7,072 nt of DNA from the NCBI GenBank assembly GCA_945946745.1, contig CAMEWZ010000080.1:1-7072 (forward strand). Reading direction: 5' to 3'. Positions within the stretch are counted from its first letter, which is position 1. Every line of letters begins with the position of its first letter. The DNA comes from an uncultured Clostridia bacterium. GTDB taxonomy: Bacteria; Bacillota; Clostridia; Oscillospirales; Oscillospiraceae. The notes beneath the pieces are model-generated. The model was not told the origin of the DNA and did not search any database. It worked only from the letters and a program-made list of their open reading frames with translations. Positions 6,797 through 7,072 of the stretch are shown in pieces. The position numbers were made by a program, and so were the translations under genes.

Positions 6797-6814
6797 ATGT
6801 TGATAAATCAACAA
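6797..6814 (-). promoter_or_regulatory. Rex-like palindrome in the dehydrogenase leader
   Basis: The minus strand reads TTGTTGATTTATCAACAT; the inner 16 bases (6813-6798) are a perfect palindrome. The site resembles the clostridial consensus for the NADH-sensing repressor Rex (TTGTTAANNNNTTAACAA), matching 11 of 14 defined bases. It lies 6 bases upstream of the ribosome binding site and overlaps a possible second promoter. A short RNA hairpin is an alternative reading. Confidence 0.45.
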
Positions 6815-6840
6815 TAGATCGTTGAAAAGCCGCTTCTCAA
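6811..6840 (-). promoter_or_regulatory. Possible second, proximal promoter of the dehydrogenase genes
   Basis: TTGAGA (6840-6835) and TATTGT (6816-6811) are 18 bases apart on the minus strand, matching five and four of six consensus bases. If used, transcription would start near 6804, inside the Rex-like palindrome, a classical arrangement for repression. The -35 lies in the loop side of a hairpin sequence, so the match could be accidental. Confidence 0.3.
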
Positions 6841-6847
6841 GAAGCGG
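6830..6847 (-). terminator. Terminator-like hairpin in the dehydrogenase leader
   Basis: CCGCTTC and GAAGCGG pair perfectly around a 4-base loop, and on the minus strand the stem is followed by C and four T residues. It stands between the distal promoter and the coding region, where a weak terminator would act as an attenuator. The T-run is short, so termination strength is doubtful. Confidence 0.4.
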
Positions 6848-6855
6848 TGGTTATG

Positions 6856-6871
6856 ACGGCGGCTGCGCCGT
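6856..6871 (-). other. First hairpin of the dehydrogenase leader
   Basis: ACGGCG (6871-6866) and CGCCGT (6861-6856) can pair around CAGC. It begins a few bases after the predicted start of transcription. Its GCCGC segment could also pair with GCGGC at the end of the second hairpin, which would allow two mutually exclusive folds. Confidence 0.35.
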
Positions 6872-6881
6872 GTTGACGGTA

Positions 6882-6910
6882 ATGATACCAGTAAAATGGG
6901 GGAAAGTCAA
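6882..6910 (-). promoter_or_regulatory. Main promoter of the alcohol/aldehyde dehydrogenase operon
   Basis: TTGACT (6910-6905) and TATCAT (6887-6882) are separated by 17 bases on the minus strand, each matching five of six sigma-A consensus bases. Transcription should begin near 6875, leaving a leader of about 100 bases before the ATG at 6776. Confidence 0.75.
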
Positions 6911-6946
6911 CTGTTTTTCCCAAAATCGAATGGTGAGCAGAATTGG

Positions 6947-6977
6947 AAACGGCCCACCGAAAATCGGTGGGCCGTTT
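6947..6977 (-). terminator. Terminator hairpin after the rubredoxin-domain gene
   Basis: A perfect 14-base stem, AAACGGCCCACCGA with TCGGTGGGCCGTTT, closes a 3-base loop 8 bases after the stop codon. The 3' arm ends in TTT and no long T-run follows, so it fits a moderately efficient terminator whose U-tract is inside the stem. Confidence 0.6.
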
Positions 6978-6985
6978 GAAAGAGG

Positions 6986-7072
6986 TTACTGAATGGGCTC
7001 AAAATCCGCGGCGCCGTGCTTGCACAGGGGGCAGACAATGTCATCGGGCAGGGTGTCGCCCTCGTAGACCCA
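6986..7072 (-). CDS. C-terminal end of a protein with a rubredoxin-type domain (cut by window edge)
   Basis: Only the last 28 residues are inside the window: WVYEGDTLPDDIVCPLCKHG followed by AADFEPIQ and a TAA stop. WVYEGD, the CPLC pair and the DFE ending match the second half of a rubredoxin fold, whose two CxxC knuckles hold one iron. The first knuckle lies outside. The compact spacing from YEGD to CPLC, without the insertion of stand-alone rubredoxins, is the form often fused to the C-terminus of flavin reductases, rubrerythrin-like or other redox proteins of anaerobes. The host protein may therefore be larger. It would pass electrons in the cytoplasm, commonly for oxygen or peroxide protection. 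It ends in its own hairpin terminator and is probably not co-transcribed with the dehydrogenase genes. Domain identity is clear; the whole protein cannot be named. Confidence 0.75.
   Translation of the reverse strand, partial: WVYEGDTLPDDIVCPLCKHGAADFEPIQ

Noticed and set aside
5805..6803. Long plus-strand open frame of 332 codons opposite the alcohol dehydrogenase
   Set aside because: It is antisense to a gene with clear family motifs, has a glycine-rich composition typical of shadow frames, and shows no ribosome binding site or recognisable domain.
6788..6814. Possible promoter TTGTTG-15-TATAAA directly before the alcohol dehydrogenase
   Set aside because: The spacer is short and the -10 overlaps the ribosome binding site, leaving almost no leader.
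1..7072. Search for tRNA, rRNA, CRISPR repeats, insertion sequences and attachment sites
   Set aside because: No cloverleaf, spaced direct repeats, transposase-like frame or terminal inverted repeat was found by eye; the region is tightly packed with ordinary chromosomal genes.

Overview
All seven genes or gene fragments in this window lie on the minus strand, so the biological order runs from the high coordinates to the low ones. The window looks like chromosomal DNA of an anaerobic, gut-type Clostridia (Bacillota, plausibly Oscillospirales). That is an inference from strong AGGAGG-type ribosome binding sites, TTGACA/TATAAT-type promoters with 17-base spacers, a CcpA-type cre-like site, and the style of the encoded proteins. 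There are no phage, insertion-sequence, CRISPR or RNA genes that I can support.

Layout in transcription order. (1) 7072-6986: the last 28 residues of a rubredoxin-type domain, followed by a long hairpin (6977-6947). (2) 6946-6777: a well-defined promoter and a structured leader with two hairpins, a possible second promoter and a Rex-like palindrome. (3) 6776-4192: an iron-type alcohol dehydrogenase and a class 3-like aldehyde dehydrogenase, overlapping by four bases and closed by a clear terminator. The alcohol dehydrogenase frame is broken by an in-frame TAG at codon 44, with recognisable family sequence on both sides. (4) 4191-4072: promoter with a near-consensus cre-like operator just after the predicted start of transcription. 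(5) 4071-740: four overlapping genes, namely an ECF-type sigma factor, a six-helix membrane protein of unknown function, an ABC ATPase and an ABC-2-type permease. (6) 739-584: a second near-consensus promoter overlapped by an inverted repeat. (7) 583-1: the N-terminal 194 residues of a GH13_8-type glycogen branching enzyme, cut by the window edge.

How the parts fit: the dehydrogenase pair would interconvert an alcohol, its aldehyde and the corresponding acid with NAD(P), and a redox-responsive operator would suit it. The sigma/membrane/ABC operon looks like a self-contained regulated export or resistance module with no classical zinc-finger anti-sigma factor. Its membrane protein sits where an anti-sigma or sensor gene usually sits. 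The cre-like site and the neighbouring glycogen gene hint at carbon-status control, but that link is inferred.

The points most worth a second look are the amber codon in the otherwise intact alcohol dehydrogenase, the Rex-like site in its leader, the cre-like site on the sigma operon, and the uncharacterised membrane protein with a five-cysteine cluster.
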